DNA of 64,000 nucleotides from Spirochaetota bacterium (GCA_016929135.1 JAFGJK010000034.1:17458-81457), one strand, 5' to 3'; positions 16,645-26,440 are shown, counted from the stretch's first letter. Notes: a model not told the origin generated them from the sequence alone. Translations and numbers: made by a program.

Positions 16645-17874
16645 TCAGCGCGCCGACAGCAGTTCCCGTTCCATGGCCAGTATCAGCCCATTCCAGCTGA
16701 AGCATGATGCGCCTCCCCCCCGTAGCCGGAATGCGTCGAAATACTCCCACGGCCCCCGCAGCCCCAGGCAGTGTTCCAGGCGCTGAAAAAGATCGCACGC
16801 CGCACCATGAAATCCGTGCCGCCGCAACAGCCTGAAGTGCATGTAATTCATGTTCATCCAGGAACAGCTGCCGCGCCATAGAAAAGGAGAAGAGCGGCTC
16901 CTCCGCTCTGGATTGAAAGAGGGGAGCACACCCTTCCAGAAGGTCCCTCCGGGCAGCAAGTGCCTTTCGACGGCACGGCGGCACCACAGGCTCTCCTCCC
17001 CTGAATCGTAGAGAATACAGGGGAGCATTGAAGAAAAAGTGGTTGTTTCCGTCCGATATCGCACATCCCTCAGCAGCCAGTACTGGCGGAAGAGCAGGGA
17101 ATCCCTGTCAAAGGTCGCATCAAAAAACTCGCCCAGCAGATCTCCCGACTCCGGGGAACCGGGATCCCGCCGCCGCAGCGCCTGCAGATAAAATGTCACA
17201 AAGGTGAGGTCGTATACCAGGGGAAAATCCGGAGGTTCATCCTGCGAGAGCGACCAACCGTATTTTTTTATCCTTTTTAAGAGCGTAAGGCTCCTTGCCT
17301 GAAGCAGCGGCGGCCTGCCCCACACCTCGTCAAAGGAGGGGGAGAAATCCGTACCGGATTCGAGGGGATGCAGAATCACCGGCAGCCTGTTCCATGGACT
17401 TGGCATCCAAGAGGGCATTCGCATACCCCGTATCCACGACAGCTTCGCATCCACGTCGGACATGAACCCCTCCTTCATAGCCCGGGGCAGATCCGACTCC
17501 ACAGCATCCAGCGCCGCGACGAGATACACCGGGGGATCGATGAAACAGGAGTTCCCGCGCTCGTCAAAGCCGTTCCGCAGCAGTGAAAGCACGATCCGCC
17601 GGGAGAGCGGATACTCCCCCTGCCCCGCCAGCGGTGTCTCGTGAGGGATCTTTCCGCTCCCGTATTGCGTGGCGAAGAGCCCCGTCAGCTCATCAAGGGC
17701 CCGCTCCTCGTCGAGATATCTCAGCCAGTGATAGTGCCACCCCGAGTCCCAGGCAAAGATGGAACGGTAGATCCCCCGCGACGGCAGAAGTATCCGCCCC
17801 TCCGGCACGGGAGCATCCAGCTCCCTGCAGAGGGTGCCGGCAAGCCGTCGGCAGAAATCAGTCACCTCCCCCAT
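16645..17874 (-). CDS. (alpha/alpha)6-barrel glycosidase (GH63/trehalase-like)
   Basis: The 409-aa protein has the look of GH37/GH63/mannosylglycerate-hydrolase type enzymes. An N-terminal segment has SIFAWDSGWHYHWLRYLD (the family WDS/H element), followed by GKIPHE, an acidic FSPSFDEVWGRP segment, and a C-terminal SWMNMNYMHFRLLRRHGF. These match substrate-binding and catalytic regions of that fold. There is no signal peptide, so the substrate is cytoplasmic, probably delivered by the GPH transporter encoded just upstream. The start ATG at 17874 lies inside the 3' end of that gene; ATG 17898, with an AAGG site, is an alternative. The precise sugar is unknown. Confidence 0.68.
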   Translation of the reverse strand: MGEVTDFCRRLAGTLCRELDAPVPEGRILLPSRGIYRSIFAWDSGWHYHWLRYLDEERALDELTGLFATQYGSGKIPHETPLAGQGEYPLSRRIVLSLLRNGFDERGNSCFIDPPVYLVAALDAVESDLPRAMKEGFMSDVDAKLSWIRGMRMPSWMPSPWNRLPVILHPLESGTDFSPSFDEVWGRPPLLQARSLTLLKRIKKYGWSLSQDEPPDFPLVYDLTFVTFYLQALRRRDPGSPESGDLLGEFFDATFDRDSLLFRQYWLLRDVRYRTETTTFSSMLPCILYDSGEESLWCRRAVERHLLPGGTFWKGVLPSFNPERRSRSSPFLWRGSCSWMNMNYMHFRLLRRHGFHGAACDLFQRLEHCLGLRGPWEYFDAFRLRGGGASCFSWNGLILAMERELLSAR

Positions 17875-19204
17875 TCCGATACAGCCCCTTCCGGTCATCG
17901 GGGTACCTTGTGAACATGAAAAGGGCAAAGAAGGCAAAGACGGCCCCCACGGGCCCGGTGAGGATGATACCGGTGTAATGACCGGGGGTATTGCCGAACA
18001 CATCGAAGAGTACACCGGCCAGGACGGTAACGACGCCGACCATCATTTTATTGATCAGTCCCTGTACGCCGTAGTAGATGGCAACTCCAGGCTTGGTGCC
18101 GTCGGGGAGACGGAAATCCGATAAATCCGCCACCATGGCGTTGGGCACAATGAAGAGCCCCGCGATGGGTATGCCGGCGATCCCCATAACGACGAGACCA
18201 AAATCGCGGGGCGCGAGACCGAAGGGGGGCGCGGGGATGAAGTATATCAACAGCAGGGCCAGGCCCATGAGGGCGGTGCACCCCATGACGGTGAACCGCT
18301 TCCCGATGACCTTGGGAAGCCTGTTCATGACAGGGAAGAAGAGGAGCGATACCCCGAAGGTGACGCCCAGAGCGATCGAGGTGAAACCCTCCCCTTCACC
18401 CATGAGAATTGTTATATAGTACGGTACACTGACATTGATGATGATGAACCCGCCCCAGAAGATATTCATGCCCACCACATAGAACAGAAATGGACGGTTC
18501 TTGAATACCGTTCTCATGGCATCGAAAAGGTGCATGTCACAACTCTCTTCACCGCGATGACGCAGTCGGTACAACCCCGCGGCGCAGCCATAAAATGCGA
18601 CAGCGGCGGCGAAACCCAGAATCACCATGGCCGGAAGATAGCTTTCCATCTGAAATTCCGTCGCGGCGACCCCCGGACTGCGGAAGACCTCGATCAGCTT
18701 CCCCGCCAGAATCATTGCGGCCCCGGTGCCGATGAGATTGAACACGGCGGCGGAGGTGGCAAGATCGATGCGCTCTCCGCTTTCGGGAGAGAGATCGGCG
18801 ACCAGGGCGTTGTAGGGGACCGCCCAGGCCGTAAAGAGGAAATAGAAGAGCCCCAGAAGCAGCGCCAGGATGAGCGTCTTCATCCAGAGGGCTCCGGCAT
18901 AGACCGGCTCAAAAAAGAGAAGGATCATTACGGCAGCCAGGGGGATTCCGGTATAGAGAAGGAAGGGGATCCTGCGTCCCAGCTTCGATTTGTACCGATC
19001 GGACCACGTTGAGACCAGGGGATCGCTCACCGCGTCGACAATCCTTCCGAAGAGCCATACGGCCCCCACCACAGACGCGGGGATGAGGATTCGTCCGTTT
19101 CCCGGGGCCAGGAAAAAGAGGAGCCATGTCTGCACGACGATGTTGACAATCGCGAGGCCCGTATTGCCGATCCCATAGGCAATTTTCTGGCGGAATAGGA
19201 TCAT
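17858..19204 (-). CDS. GPH-family sugar:cation symporter (MFS)
   Basis: The 448-aa, 12-helix transporter begins FRQKIAYGIGNTGLAIV, typical of the glycoside-pentoside-hexuronide family. It carries the family motif DAVSDPLVSTWSDRYKSKLGRR (the loop 2-3 motif with Asp pairs in helix 2) and YNALVADLSPESGERI after helix 4. The ATG at 19204 follows GAGGAG at 8 nt. It probably imports a glycoside or disaccharide with Na+ or H+ that is cleaved by the overlapping downstream glycosidase. A promoter with a 12-bp palindrome lies just upstream. Confidence 0.88.
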   Translation of the reverse strand: MILFRQKIAYGIGNTGLAIVNIVVQTWLLFFLAPGNGRILIPASVVGAVWLFGRIVDAVSDPLVSTWSDRYKSKLGRRIPFLLYTGIPLAAVMILLFFEPVYAGALWMKTLILALLLGLFYFLFTAWAVPYNALVADLSPESGERIDLATSAAVFNLIGTGAAMILAGKLIEVFRSPGVAATEFQMESYLPAMVILGFAAAVAFYGCAAGLYRLRHRGEESCDMHLFDAMRTVFKNRPFLFYVVGMNIFWGGFIIINVSVPYYITILMGEGEGFTSIALGVTFGVSLLFFPVMNRLPKVIGKRFTVMGCTALMGLALLLIYFIPAPPFGLAPRDFGLVVMGIAGIPIAGLFIVPNAMVADLSDFRLPDGTKPGVAIYYGVQGLINKMMVGVVTVLAGVLFDVFGNTPGHYTGIILTGPVGAVFAFFALFMFTRYPDDRKGLYRNGGGD

Positions 19205-19223
19205 TTCATCTCTCCTCAGGAAA

Positions 19224-19263
19224 AAATGATCATTTATTAGAACAAACCGACATTCCAAGTCAA
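19224..19263 (-). promoter_or_regulatory. Promoter with overlapping palindrome before the GPH symporter
   Basis: On the minus strand TTGACT (19258-19263) and CTAATA (19235-19240) are 17 nt apart. They are followed by the perfect 12-bp palindrome AAATGATCATTT (19224-19235) at the expected transcription start, a plausible operator. No regulator gene is adjacent. Confidence 0.6.
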
Positions 19264-19374
19264 TGATTATTCTCTGCAGCCGGTGCCGTAGACCGGCGTG
19301 ATATATTCCCGTCCTGGCGGAGGGCCGGCATGAGCGGACAGGGGCAACGGCAAGCACACTCTTCAATGGAGCAG

Positions 19375-20574
19375 TTACTTCCGCGCCTGACCGTTCTGTG
19401 AAACGACGGGACTTCCTATTCGGAGCAGCAGCAGGAGTCCTGCGGTGATGCAGACCGCGGTGCATGCAAAGAGCGAGCCGGTTCCCAGGACGTCCATGCA
19501 GATGCCGCCGATGGCGGGTCCCAGCAGCAGGGCCCCGTTCTGGCATGACATGTAGATCCCCACGTACCCGGCCGTACGGTCCGTCGGGATGAGCCGCAGG
19601 AAAAAGGTGAAGGCCACCGTAAGGAGAATGGAGTAGCCGATGCCGGAGAGCACCAGCAGAGCCCGAACCACCGCCATGGAATCGGTCAGGCCGATGACGG
19701 AAAGGCTGCCGATTAAAAGCAAGAGACCGGTCACGACGACCGGCTTATGCCCCACCCTGTCGCCCAGCTTCCCCACCGGCAGTGCGCTGACGATGAATAC
19801 AGCGATCAGGAGAAGCAGATGCAACACCGCAGCCTCGGTACTCATGTGGAACCGCTCCTTGAAGGCGATCACGAAGAATCCTATCACCATCCAGAGGCCG
19901 GTCCACCAGCAGACCATGGCCGTCAGGAAGATGAGCACCGGCCTGTTCCTGACCGCCTCCCGGAGGAGGCTTCCTGAACCTGCCGGCGGCATGCCCTCAA
20001 CCGGCTCCGAGGTTCCCGCGATCATCACCGCCACCGAAACGGCAATAGCCAGAGCGGCCCAGAGGAAGGGGAGGCGGTGCGAGATATCCCAGCTCCTGGC
20101 ACCGAAGATGAGGAAGGAGAGTATCCCCACACCCCCCATCATGAACATGACCCCCGATGCGGTGCCCCGCTGTTCCTGCGGCGTCAGGTCGGGGAGCAGT
20201 GCGAAATAGGGGCCTATGGCGGTAAAGACGCCCGCATAGAGGACCAGGGAGAGGACCAGGGCCACGGCGATGCTTCTCGTCCAGGGGAGGAGCAGCAGCG
20301 CAATGACCACCAGGGTCCACCCGGCGAGGATGTAGGGCTTTCGCCTCCCCCAGGGGGTATGCGTCCTGTCCGAAAGGATGCCGGCCGCCACCGGCATGAC
20401 GGCGCCGAATATACCGCCGATGGAGAGGATCAGTCCGCTCAGGGCCCTCGAGCCGGTCAGTTCCATTAGATAGAGGGGGAGCGTCGCGGAATTGAAGCCC
20501 CAGAAGGTCTGCGCCGCGAAAAGACCCAGGGAGAAAACCAAAAACTGTGTGAGGGTGCGCCGTTGAGGGGCCAT
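19375..20574 (-). CDS. MFS transporter, sucrose/SLC45-like
   Basis: The 399-aa protein has 12 predicted helices. After helix 2 comes SDRTHTPWGRRKPYILAGW, the form of the loop 2-3 motif seen in sugar-transporting SUT/SLC45-type MFS proteins, and a second-half equivalent VGKLGDRVGHKPVVV. The ATG at 20574 has GGAG 7 nt upstream. It is read in the same direction as the GPH symporter and glycosidase, 170 nt away, but a separate promoter lies between them. The substrate is probably a sugar or glycoside, by family only. Confidence 0.8.
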   Translation of the reverse strand: MAPQRRTLTQFLVFSLGLFAAQTFWGFNSATLPLYLMELTGSRALSGLILSIGGIFGAVMPVAAGILSDRTHTPWGRRKPYILAGWTLVVIALLLLPWTRSIAVALVLSLVLYAGVFTAIGPYFALLPDLTPQEQRGTASGVMFMMGGVGILSFLIFGARSWDISHRLPFLWAALAIAVSVAVMIAGTSEPVEGMPPAGSGSLLREAVRNRPVLIFLTAMVCWWTGLWMVIGFFVIAFKERFHMSTEAAVLHLLLLIAVFIVSALPVGKLGDRVGHKPVVVTGLLLLIGSLSVIGLTDSMAVVRALLVLSGIGYSILLTVAFTFFLRLIPTDRTAGYVGIYMSCQNGALLLGPAIGGICMDVLGTGSLFACTAVCITAGLLLLLRIGSPVVSQNGQARK

Positions 20575-20765
20575 AGAAAACTCCGGAGCATGGATGTCCC
20601 AGTAATGATCACAGAGCCATGATCCAGCGCCGGGCCGCCCTGTCAAGCAGAGTCACTCATTCCGGCCTGAAATGCACCGCGAAAACAGACCGACATCCCG
20701 CAATCTACTTGCCATCCTTCACCGCATCGGTTACTCTGATCAATATCGATGCAGGGAGTATGACA

Positions 20766-21716
20766 ATGCCCACGGGACCGCTGATCATTCTGGACTGGCT
20801 GCTGCATTCGCGCGATTCGATCCGCACGGCCCCCATCCCCACGCTGCAGGAATGGAAGAAGCTCTTCGATGCCGCTCCCTCATGGGACGACACCGCGGAC
20901 AGCGCGGTTGCCGGTGGGTTCCTCGCCGACCGCCTGGCCTATGCCTTCGCCTCCGGCTACCAGGCCGCCCTGCGGCGTATGATGCCGTCACTCCCGGAGG
21001 GATCCTTCGCCTCCTTCTGCATCACCGAGGAGGGTGGCGGCCATCCCGCCGCCATCATCGCGCGCATGGAGCGACGCGGCGGCGGGTACGTCATCAACGG
21101 CAGCAAGCGTTTCATCACCATGGCCGATGCGGCCGACACGCTCCTGGTGGCGGCAAGTACCGGCATCAACTCTGACGGAAGGAACATGATTCGCGTGGCA
21201 AAGGTGGGCAGGGGAAATCCAGGCGTCTCCGTGGAGCAGATGCCCAAACTCAAGTTCATCCCTGAAGTGGGGCACTGCGTGATCCACCTCAGGGAGGCTG
21301 CGGTAAGTGAGGACGAGGTGTTGGATGGTGACGGCTTCTCCAGATACATACGCCCCTTCCGTACCGTCGAGGATATTCACATCTTCGCGGCCGTCACCGG
21401 CCACCTCTTCCGCATTGCCTGCCTTCACGGATGGGACAGTGCCCTCATGGAGCGCATGCTCTCGCTCCTGACCGCCATCAGGGGGCTTGCCGGCGATTCT
21501 CCCGAAGCCCCGCACGTCCACATCGCCCTGGCGGGACTGCAGGGGCACTTCGACCGGCTGGTGGACGTCATCGAGCCGCTCTGGGAGAAGGTGGACGAGG
21601 AGACGCGGACCCGATGGATAAGGGACAGGGCGCTTCTCAAGGTGGCGGGGAACGCCAGAAAAATGAGAATACAGAAGGCCTGGAACAGCTACGGGGCGGA
21701 GGCGAGACACCGGTGA
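20766..21716 (+). CDS. Acyl-CoA dehydrogenase-like flavoprotein, short form
   Basis: The 316-aa protein has the acyl-CoA dehydrogenase middle domain: FCITEEGGGHPAAI (counterpart of the LTEPxAGSD flavin-contact motif) and YVINGSKRFITMADAADTLLVAA (counterpart of xxGxKxFITNA). The helical C-terminal domain is shortened and I find no counterpart of the usual catalytic Glu segment (YEGTxEIQ). It may be inactive, or use FAD for another purpose. The start is ATG 20766, with AGGGAG at 7 nt. The stop overlaps the GTG start of the patatin-like gene (GTGA), so the pair is translationally coupled and may act together on lipids. Confidence 0.72.
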   Translation: MPTGPLIILDWLLHSRDSIRTAPIPTLQEWKKLFDAAPSWDDTADSAVAGGFLADRLAYAFASGYQAALRRMMPSLPEGSFASFCITEEGGGHPAAIIARMERRGGGYVINGSKRFITMADAADTLLVAASTGINSDGRNMIRVAKVGRGNPGVSVEQMPKLKFIPEVGHCVIHLREAAVSEDEVLDGDGFSRYIRPFRTVEDIHIFAAVTGHLFRIACLHGWDSALMERMLSLLTAIRGLAGDSPEAPHVHIALAGLQGHFDRLVDVIEPLWEKVDEETRTRWIRDRALLKVAGNARKMRIQKAWNSYGAEARHR

Positions 21717-22783
21717 AAGGAGGATCGATCGAATTCTTCGCTGGCCCCCGGGCCCTCGAGGCGGTGCGTGAGAAGGGTCTAGCGCCGGAGATGGTGCATG
21801 TCATCGCCGGCGCCGCCGGCGGCCCGAAATGGCTGGCGCTCCACGGCCTCGACCGGGCGATATTCTTCCGCTGGCTCGGTGGCCTCGGCCATCCCGTCCA
21901 TCTCGTCGGCTCCTCAATCGGCGTCTGGCGGTTCGCTGCCCTCTCGCAGAAAAACCCGGAATCGGCCTACGAGACCTTCAGGGAGGAGTACATCCGGCAG
22001 CGCTACGAGCGGAAGCCCACGCCGGAGGAGGTGACCCGGGAATCGCTCCGGATTCTGGACAGCTACCTCCCGGACGCCAGAGGCGCCGGCATCCTCGAAA
22101 GCCCCGCCTTCCGCCTCACCATCCTCACCGTGCGAAGCCGGGGCATCTGCGCTCGCGAGGGTCTCCCCCTGGCCCTGGGGCTCGCCTCCGCGGCAACCGC
22201 GAACCTTGTGAGCCGCAGGGGGATGTCGCTCTTCTTCCGGAGGGCCGCCTTCCGCGACCGCAGGGCTGAATCGCCGCTCCCCGCCGTCCGGGAATTCAGG
22301 CGGGATGAGGTGATGCTCGATTACGGCAACCTGCGCGAGGCCGTCCTCGCCTCCGGATCGATCCCCCTGGTGATGTCCCGTGTCACGGAAATCGCCGGCG
22401 CCCCGGCCGGCTCCTACCGCGACGGCGGCCTGCTGGACTACCACCTGGACCTCCCCTACCGGGTCCCCGACGGGGGGATCGTCCTCTATCCCCATTACGC
22501 GGACAGAATCATCCCCGGGTGGTTCGACAAGAAGATCGTCTGGCGCGGGCCCCGCAGGGACCACATGCGCGACGTGCTCCTGGTGTGCCCCTCCCGGCGG
22601 TTCATCGAGGCCCTGCCCATGAAAAAGATACCGGACAGGGACGATTTCTTCCGTTTCTTCCGCAGGGACGACGAGCGCATCGCATACTGGAAGGAGGTGG
22701 TGGTGGCATCAACGCGCCTGGGCGACGAATTCACCGAGGCGGTCGCCTCGGGAAGGATCAGGGAGATGGTGCGGCTGCTGTAG
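21713..22783 (+). CDS. Patatin-like phospholipase
   Basis: The 356-aa protein shows the patatin catalytic elements. The oxyanion-hole glycine stretch is IAGAAGGPKWLAL near residue 23, the nucleophile elbow VGSSIGVWR follows, and the catalytic Asp lies in YRDGGLLDYH. The protein has no signal peptide and probably acts in the cytoplasm or at the inner membrane face on acyl lipids. The start is GTG at 21713, overlapping the upstream stop by 4 nt, with GGAGG 10 nt before it. A longer frame reaching 21431 is a shadow of the previous gene. Confidence 0.85.
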   Translation: MKGGSIEFFAGPRALEAVREKGLAPEMVHVIAGAAGGPKWLALHGLDRAIFFRWLGGLGHPVHLVGSSIGVWRFAALSQKNPESAYETFREEYIRQRYERKPTPEEVTRESLRILDSYLPDARGAGILESPAFRLTILTVRSRGICAREGLPLALGLASAATANLVSRRGMSLFFRRAAFRDRRAESPLPAVREFRRDEVMLDYGNLREAVLASGSIPLVMSRVTEIAGAPAGSYRDGGLLDYHLDLPYRVPDGGIVLYPHYADRIIPGWFDKKIVWRGPRRDHMRDVLLVCPSRRFIEALPMKKIPDRDDFFRFFRRDDERIAYWKEVVVASTRLGDEFTEAVASGRIREMVRLL

Positions 22784-22860
22784 CATGCGGCCGCTTTGAG
22801 GAAAGGCGCGCCGCGGGACAGCGCCCCGCGGTGCGGACCGGTGTTCGCCCTGCCGCGGTG

Positions 22861-23766
22861 TTAGAAGCTGTACACCGCGGTGAGATGGATGCCGTAGAAG
22901 AAGTCGCCGTCATCGACATAGGCCTCCACGGGCTTGCTGAAGTAGTAGAGGTACTGCATCCTGAAGCCGCAGGAGACGGTGGTGCTGATCGACTCGATGT
23001 AGTAGGCCAGCGAGACCATGGCGTTTGCACCCACGCCGAAGGATGTCTGGGTCTCGACCTCGCCCCCCAGGGAGCCGAAGCCGCTCCCCTTCCCGCTGCC
23101 GCCGCCGATGAGGGTGAAGAGCGACGCCGTGGGGAGCAGATAGAGGTCCCGGTAGAGCTGGAAGGTGAAGGCCACCCCGCCGCCGACCCCGCCGGAGAAG
23201 AATGAGAATTCATATTTCGGCGCCAGCGAGCCCGCCAGGGACTCTGAGTCAGTGTCATAATGATACCCCTGGAACTTCGGCCCGAAGAAAAACCTCACAA
23301 CATCGCTCATCCTGTATCCCAGGAGGAAGTCGGCGTCGTACTTCCAGGCATGAAAATTCATCGTCAGGGGCACGACATAGGGGGTCCAGATCGCCAGGTA
23401 ATCCGCCTTGGCGTTGTACCTGCCGAAGAGAAAGTTGCACGTCAGGCTCCACTGGGGCGTGAGTTTAACCGATACGCTGGGGGCCACCAGAACCGCACCG
23501 CCGTCCATCTCAGTATTGATCACATGGGGCACCCCTATTCCCATTCCCCGCATAAGGATCGCTGTAAAGGTATTATCGATGTTCTCCCATACGGGGTCCC
23601 ACCAGGCATAAAACAGGGTAAGCCCGCCGCTTACCGTTACGGACGATGCCGGCTCGGCCGGCTGCTGCTCCTGGCCCAGGGCAGGCAGGGCGGCGCAGAC
23701 CATCGACAGGAAAAGCAATGACACGAGAACCATCGACAGCTTTCGAGACCATGTGCATTTTTTCAT
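22861..23766 (-). CDS. Outer-membrane beta-barrel protein
   Basis: The 301-aa protein has a Sec signal peptide (KKCTWSRKLSMVLVSLLFLS, likely cut after PALGQ). The mature part alternates aromatic and polar residues in short amphipathic strands (WSLTCNFLFGRYNAKADYL, FGVGANAMVSLAYYIES) and ends in YSF, the terminal aromatic residue typical of barrels inserted by the BAM machinery. No homologue is recognised. Start ATG 23766 has AGGGGGG 6 nt upstream. A Gly/Ser-rich loop, IGGGSGKGSGFGSLGG, is probably surface exposed. Confidence 0.72.
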   Translation of the reverse strand: MKKCTWSRKLSMVLVSLLFLSMVCAALPALGQEQQPAEPASSVTVSGGLTLFYAWWDPVWENIDNTFTAILMRGMGIGVPHVINTEMDGGAVLVAPSVSVKLTPQWSLTCNFLFGRYNAKADYLAIWTPYVVPLTMNFHAWKYDADFLLGYRMSDVVRFFFGPKFQGYHYDTDSESLAGSLAPKYEFSFFSGGVGGGVAFTFQLYRDLYLLPTASLFTLIGGGSGKGSGFGSLGGEVETQTSFGVGANAMVSLAYYIESISTTVSCGFRMQYLYYFSKPVEAYVDDGDFFYGIHLTAVYSF

Positions 23767-23889
23767 CATACCCCCCTGTACCGCACCCGGAACCGCCACG
23801 AGCGGAACGACCGGGTGCCGGCGCGATCGTCTCCCGCATACTCCCCGGGTGAATACCGCACCGTATTAGAATGAATAGATTGATACCTG

Positions 23890-23918
23890 AGATTAGCAAC
23901 AAAAACACGGATTGTCAA
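23890..23918 (-). promoter_or_regulatory. Promoter of the beta-barrel gene
   Basis: On the minus strand TTGACA (23913-23918) and TAATCT (23890-23895) are separated by 17 nt, about 120 nt upstream of the barrel start codon. Confidence 0.65.
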
Positions 23919-23989
23919 CGAGAATTTGCATGCAACCCCGAGGGGAATGAGCCGATTCAACCTGGTCCGCATGGCGTTTCAATATCGAC

Positions 23990-24017
23990 TTGACAAATAT
24001 CTCTTTAATCCTACTGT
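23990..24017 (+). promoter_or_regulatory. Promoter of gmd
   Basis: TTGACA (23990-23995) and TACTGT (24012-24017) with a 16-nt spacer lie about 130 nt before the gmd ATG. The 380-nt gap 23767-24146 holds this and the divergent barrel promoter and no gene. Confidence 0.55.
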
Positions 24018-24146
24018 AACCAATACATTCATGGGTAAAGCGATTGTTCAATTCCCATAAACTGTACAATTTCAGGAATCGCGTTTCAGCCGGCAGTTAT
24101 CACGAAACCGATATTCCGCAAACCATACGATACTCAGGATTCACAT

Positions 24147-25163
24147 ATGAAAAAGAAAGCGTTCATCACGGGAATCACGGGCCAGGACGGCGCATACCTG
24201 GCGAAATTTCTGCTGGAGAAGGGGTACACGGTGTACGGCGGTTACAGGAGGACCAGTAGCCCCAATTTCTGGCGCCTCGAGGAATTCGACCTCATGAAGG
24301 ACGTGGAGCTCATGGAGGTGGACATCCTCGACACGGGGAACCTGATACGGACCTTCTCCAAGAGCGAGCCGGACGAGGTTTATAACCTTGCCGCCCAAAG
24401 CTTCGTCGCCGTCTCCTTCGAAAAACCGGTGCTCACCGGCGAAATTACCGCCATCGGCGCCACACGGGTGCTTGAGGCCATCAGGATAGTGAACCCGAAA
24501 ATAAAATTCTACCAGGCCTCCAGCTCCGAAATGTTCGGAAAGGCGCAGGAGATGCCCCAGACCGAGAAGACCCCTTTCTATCCCAGGAGCCCCTACGCGG
24601 TATCGAAACTTTACGGCCACTGGCTCACCATCAACTACAGGGAGTCCTTCAATATCTTCGGCTGTTCCGGCATTCTCTTCAACCATGAATCCCCAATTCG
24701 CGGCATCGAGTTCGTCACCAGGAAGATCACCGACTCCGTCGCAAGGATCAGGAAGGGCACGCAGGAATATTTCGAGATCGGGAACATCGACGCCAAGAGG
24801 GACTGGGGCTACGCCAAGGAATTCGTCGAGGGGATGTGGCTCATGCTCCAGCAGCAGAACCCGGAGGACTACGTGCTGGCCACCAACGAGGCGCACTCGG
24901 TCCGCGAGTTCATCGAGCACGCCTTCGGCCACGTCGGCGTGACAATCCAGTGGAAGGGGAAGGGGCCGGAGGAATACGGTGTCGATGCGGCCACCAGCAA
25001 GACGAGGGTTAAGGTGAATCCTAAATTCTTCCGCCCCACTGAGGTTGAGGTGCTCCTGGGCAACTACGAGAAGGCGACGAGGGAACTGGGATGGAAACCC
25101 AGGGTGAAGTTCAAGGAGCTCGTCGAGATAATGCAGCAGCGGGACATCGAGCGCCTCTCCTGA
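24147..25163 (+). CDS. gmd: GDP-mannose 4,6-dehydratase
   Basis: It converts GDP-D-mannose to GDP-4-keto-6-deoxy-D-mannose, precursor of GDP-fucose, GDP-rhamnose, colitose or perosamine. The 338-aa extended SDR protein has [19 protein letters not shown] (NADP binding), the substrate-binding [16 protein letters not shown], catalytic SSSEMFG, and [10 protein letters not shown] (YxxxK). [14 protein letters not shown] is the Gmd-specific substrate segment. No second-step enzyme such as WcaG or Rmd is clearly identified nearby, so the final sugar is open; the NAD epimerase at 31076 is a candidate. Confidence 0.95.
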   Translation: MKKKAFITGITGQDGAYLAKFLLEKGYTVYGGYRRTSSPNFWRLEEFDLMKDVELMEVDILDTGNLIRTFSKSEPDEVYNLAAQSFVAVSFEKPVLTGEITAIGATRVLEAIRIVNPKIKFYQASSSEMFGKAQEMPQTEKTPFYPRSPYAVSKLYGHWLTINYRESFNIFGCSGILFNHESPIRGIEFVTRKITDSVARIRKGTQEYFEIGNIDAKRDWGYAKEFVEGMWLMLQQQNPEDYVLATNEAHSVREFIEHAFGHVGVTIQWKGKGPEEYGVDAATSKTRVKVNPKFFRPTEVEVLLGNYEKATRELGWKPRVKFKELVEIMQQRDIERLS

Positions 25164-25351
25164 TGGCAGGGCGGCGCACCATCGATCTCACGCGCAACGG
25201 GTTTCCGGCGGACGTTTTTGTCTTTCCATCATGGATCCGCACCCTGCGAGATCCCGGCCCATGATCCGGCATTCATGCACCGTCGACCAAGGCAATCCGG
25301 GGACAATCACCGGCGGCACGCCGCCACGCACCCATCACTGTGGCCCGCCTC

Positions 25352-26440
25352 TTACTGCTCCTCTTTATACTGGAGGTACTCCTCCTTCTGCTTCTTTATG
25401 TGGGCGTCGACGTTTTCAGCGGTGACGTACACCCCGAAATCATCGGGGCAGGTATCCGGATTGCTATTGAACATTTTTGCCAGTATCATGTCTCCCACCA
25501 TGGCCCTGGAATGGGAATTATCGTAAAAGTAATACGCCCTCGTGGTTATAGAGCTGATTCCGGAGAAGTCATAGAAAGGGGTTATTCCCGCCAGTCTTTT
25601 TTTAAATTCCATATAGTGATCAAATTCTTCAGGAGTATCCGAAAGATAAGAGGTCATAAATATTGGATTAACAAACACTCGCAGTTTTATATTGTGAGCA
25701 TCGCAGATGAACTTTATCTCCTGGAGCTCGGAAATCGTTTCATCAAGTCTGAAATCGTTGTACTGCCTGAAAGCGCTCTTGAATACGGCGGATTCTTCGT
25801 GCTCCTTGGGATGTGCCTCAATTGCTTCATCGAGGAATACTCCCCTCTGCACACCATTGGGCTGTACATATATATTGAATCCCCTGCCGGTTTTACTTAA
25901 AAAGGTCATGATCAGATGTGAATCCGGGGGCATTATTAGATAATAAAAAAAGAAACGGATCCTCTCAAAGACAGTATAGGGATAGTATCTGCATTGATAC
26001 TCGTTAACGATGAGATTATTATACATGGTATCATTCTGACGATAGGCAAAGTTATCGAGACCGATTACCACATTCCTGATTTCATACTCCTTCGCCAAAA
26101 AGAACTTGAGATCCCTTAAATGTTTTGCAGGTATAGACCTGAGATACCATAGATTATAGTAGGTGCCATCCTTTAATTGAGAGACATTGATGTTACCGAC
26201 ACGGGAGGATCCCATGAGAAGGGAATCAAACCGTTCATGATTCTCCCTGTACTTCTTTATATTAATATAATTCATGTTCGCATATTGGTATAATGTGCTG
26301 TTTGAGTTTATACGATTCATGTCTGGCCTGAAGACCGAATAAAAATCCAGAGTATAATTGAGCAGCATAACACCCGACATAATACCGGCCGTTATACACA
26401 ACAATGTGAAAAAAAATCTCTTTAACATATATTCCCGCAT
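25352..26440 (-). CDS. SGNH-like exported protein paired with the MBOAT acyltransferase
   Basis: The 362-aa protein has one N-terminal membrane anchor (RFFFTLLCITAGIMSGVMLL) and a periplasmic SGNH/GDSL-like domain. The nucleophile region is LLMGSSRVGNINV, a conserved IGLDNFAYRQND follows, and the C-terminal YDNSHSRAMVGDMIL supplies the probable Asp/His (DxxHS). This architecture is that of DltD/AlgJ/AlgX-like partners of MBOAT O-acyltransferases. Its ATG overlaps the MBOAT stop (TAATG), so the two are coupled. It probably completes transfer of acyl groups to a surface polymer. Confidence 0.78.
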   Translation of the reverse strand: MREYMLKRFFFTLLCITAGIMSGVMLLNYTLDFYSVFRPDMNRINSNSTLYQYANMNYINIKKYRENHERFDSLLMGSSRVGNINVSQLKDGTYYNLWYLRSIPAKHLRDLKFFLAKEYEIRNVVIGLDNFAYRQNDTMYNNLIVNEYQCRYYPYTVFERIRFFFYYLIMPPDSHLIMTFLSKTGRGFNIYVQPNGVQRGVFLDEAIEAHPKEHEESAVFKSAFRQYNDFRLDETISELQEIKFICDAHNIKLRVFVNPIFMTSYLSDTPEEFDHYMEFKKRLAGITPFYDFSGISSITTRAYYFYDNSHSRAMVGDMILAKMFNSNPDTCPDDFGVYVTAENVDAHIKKQKEEYLQYKEEQ

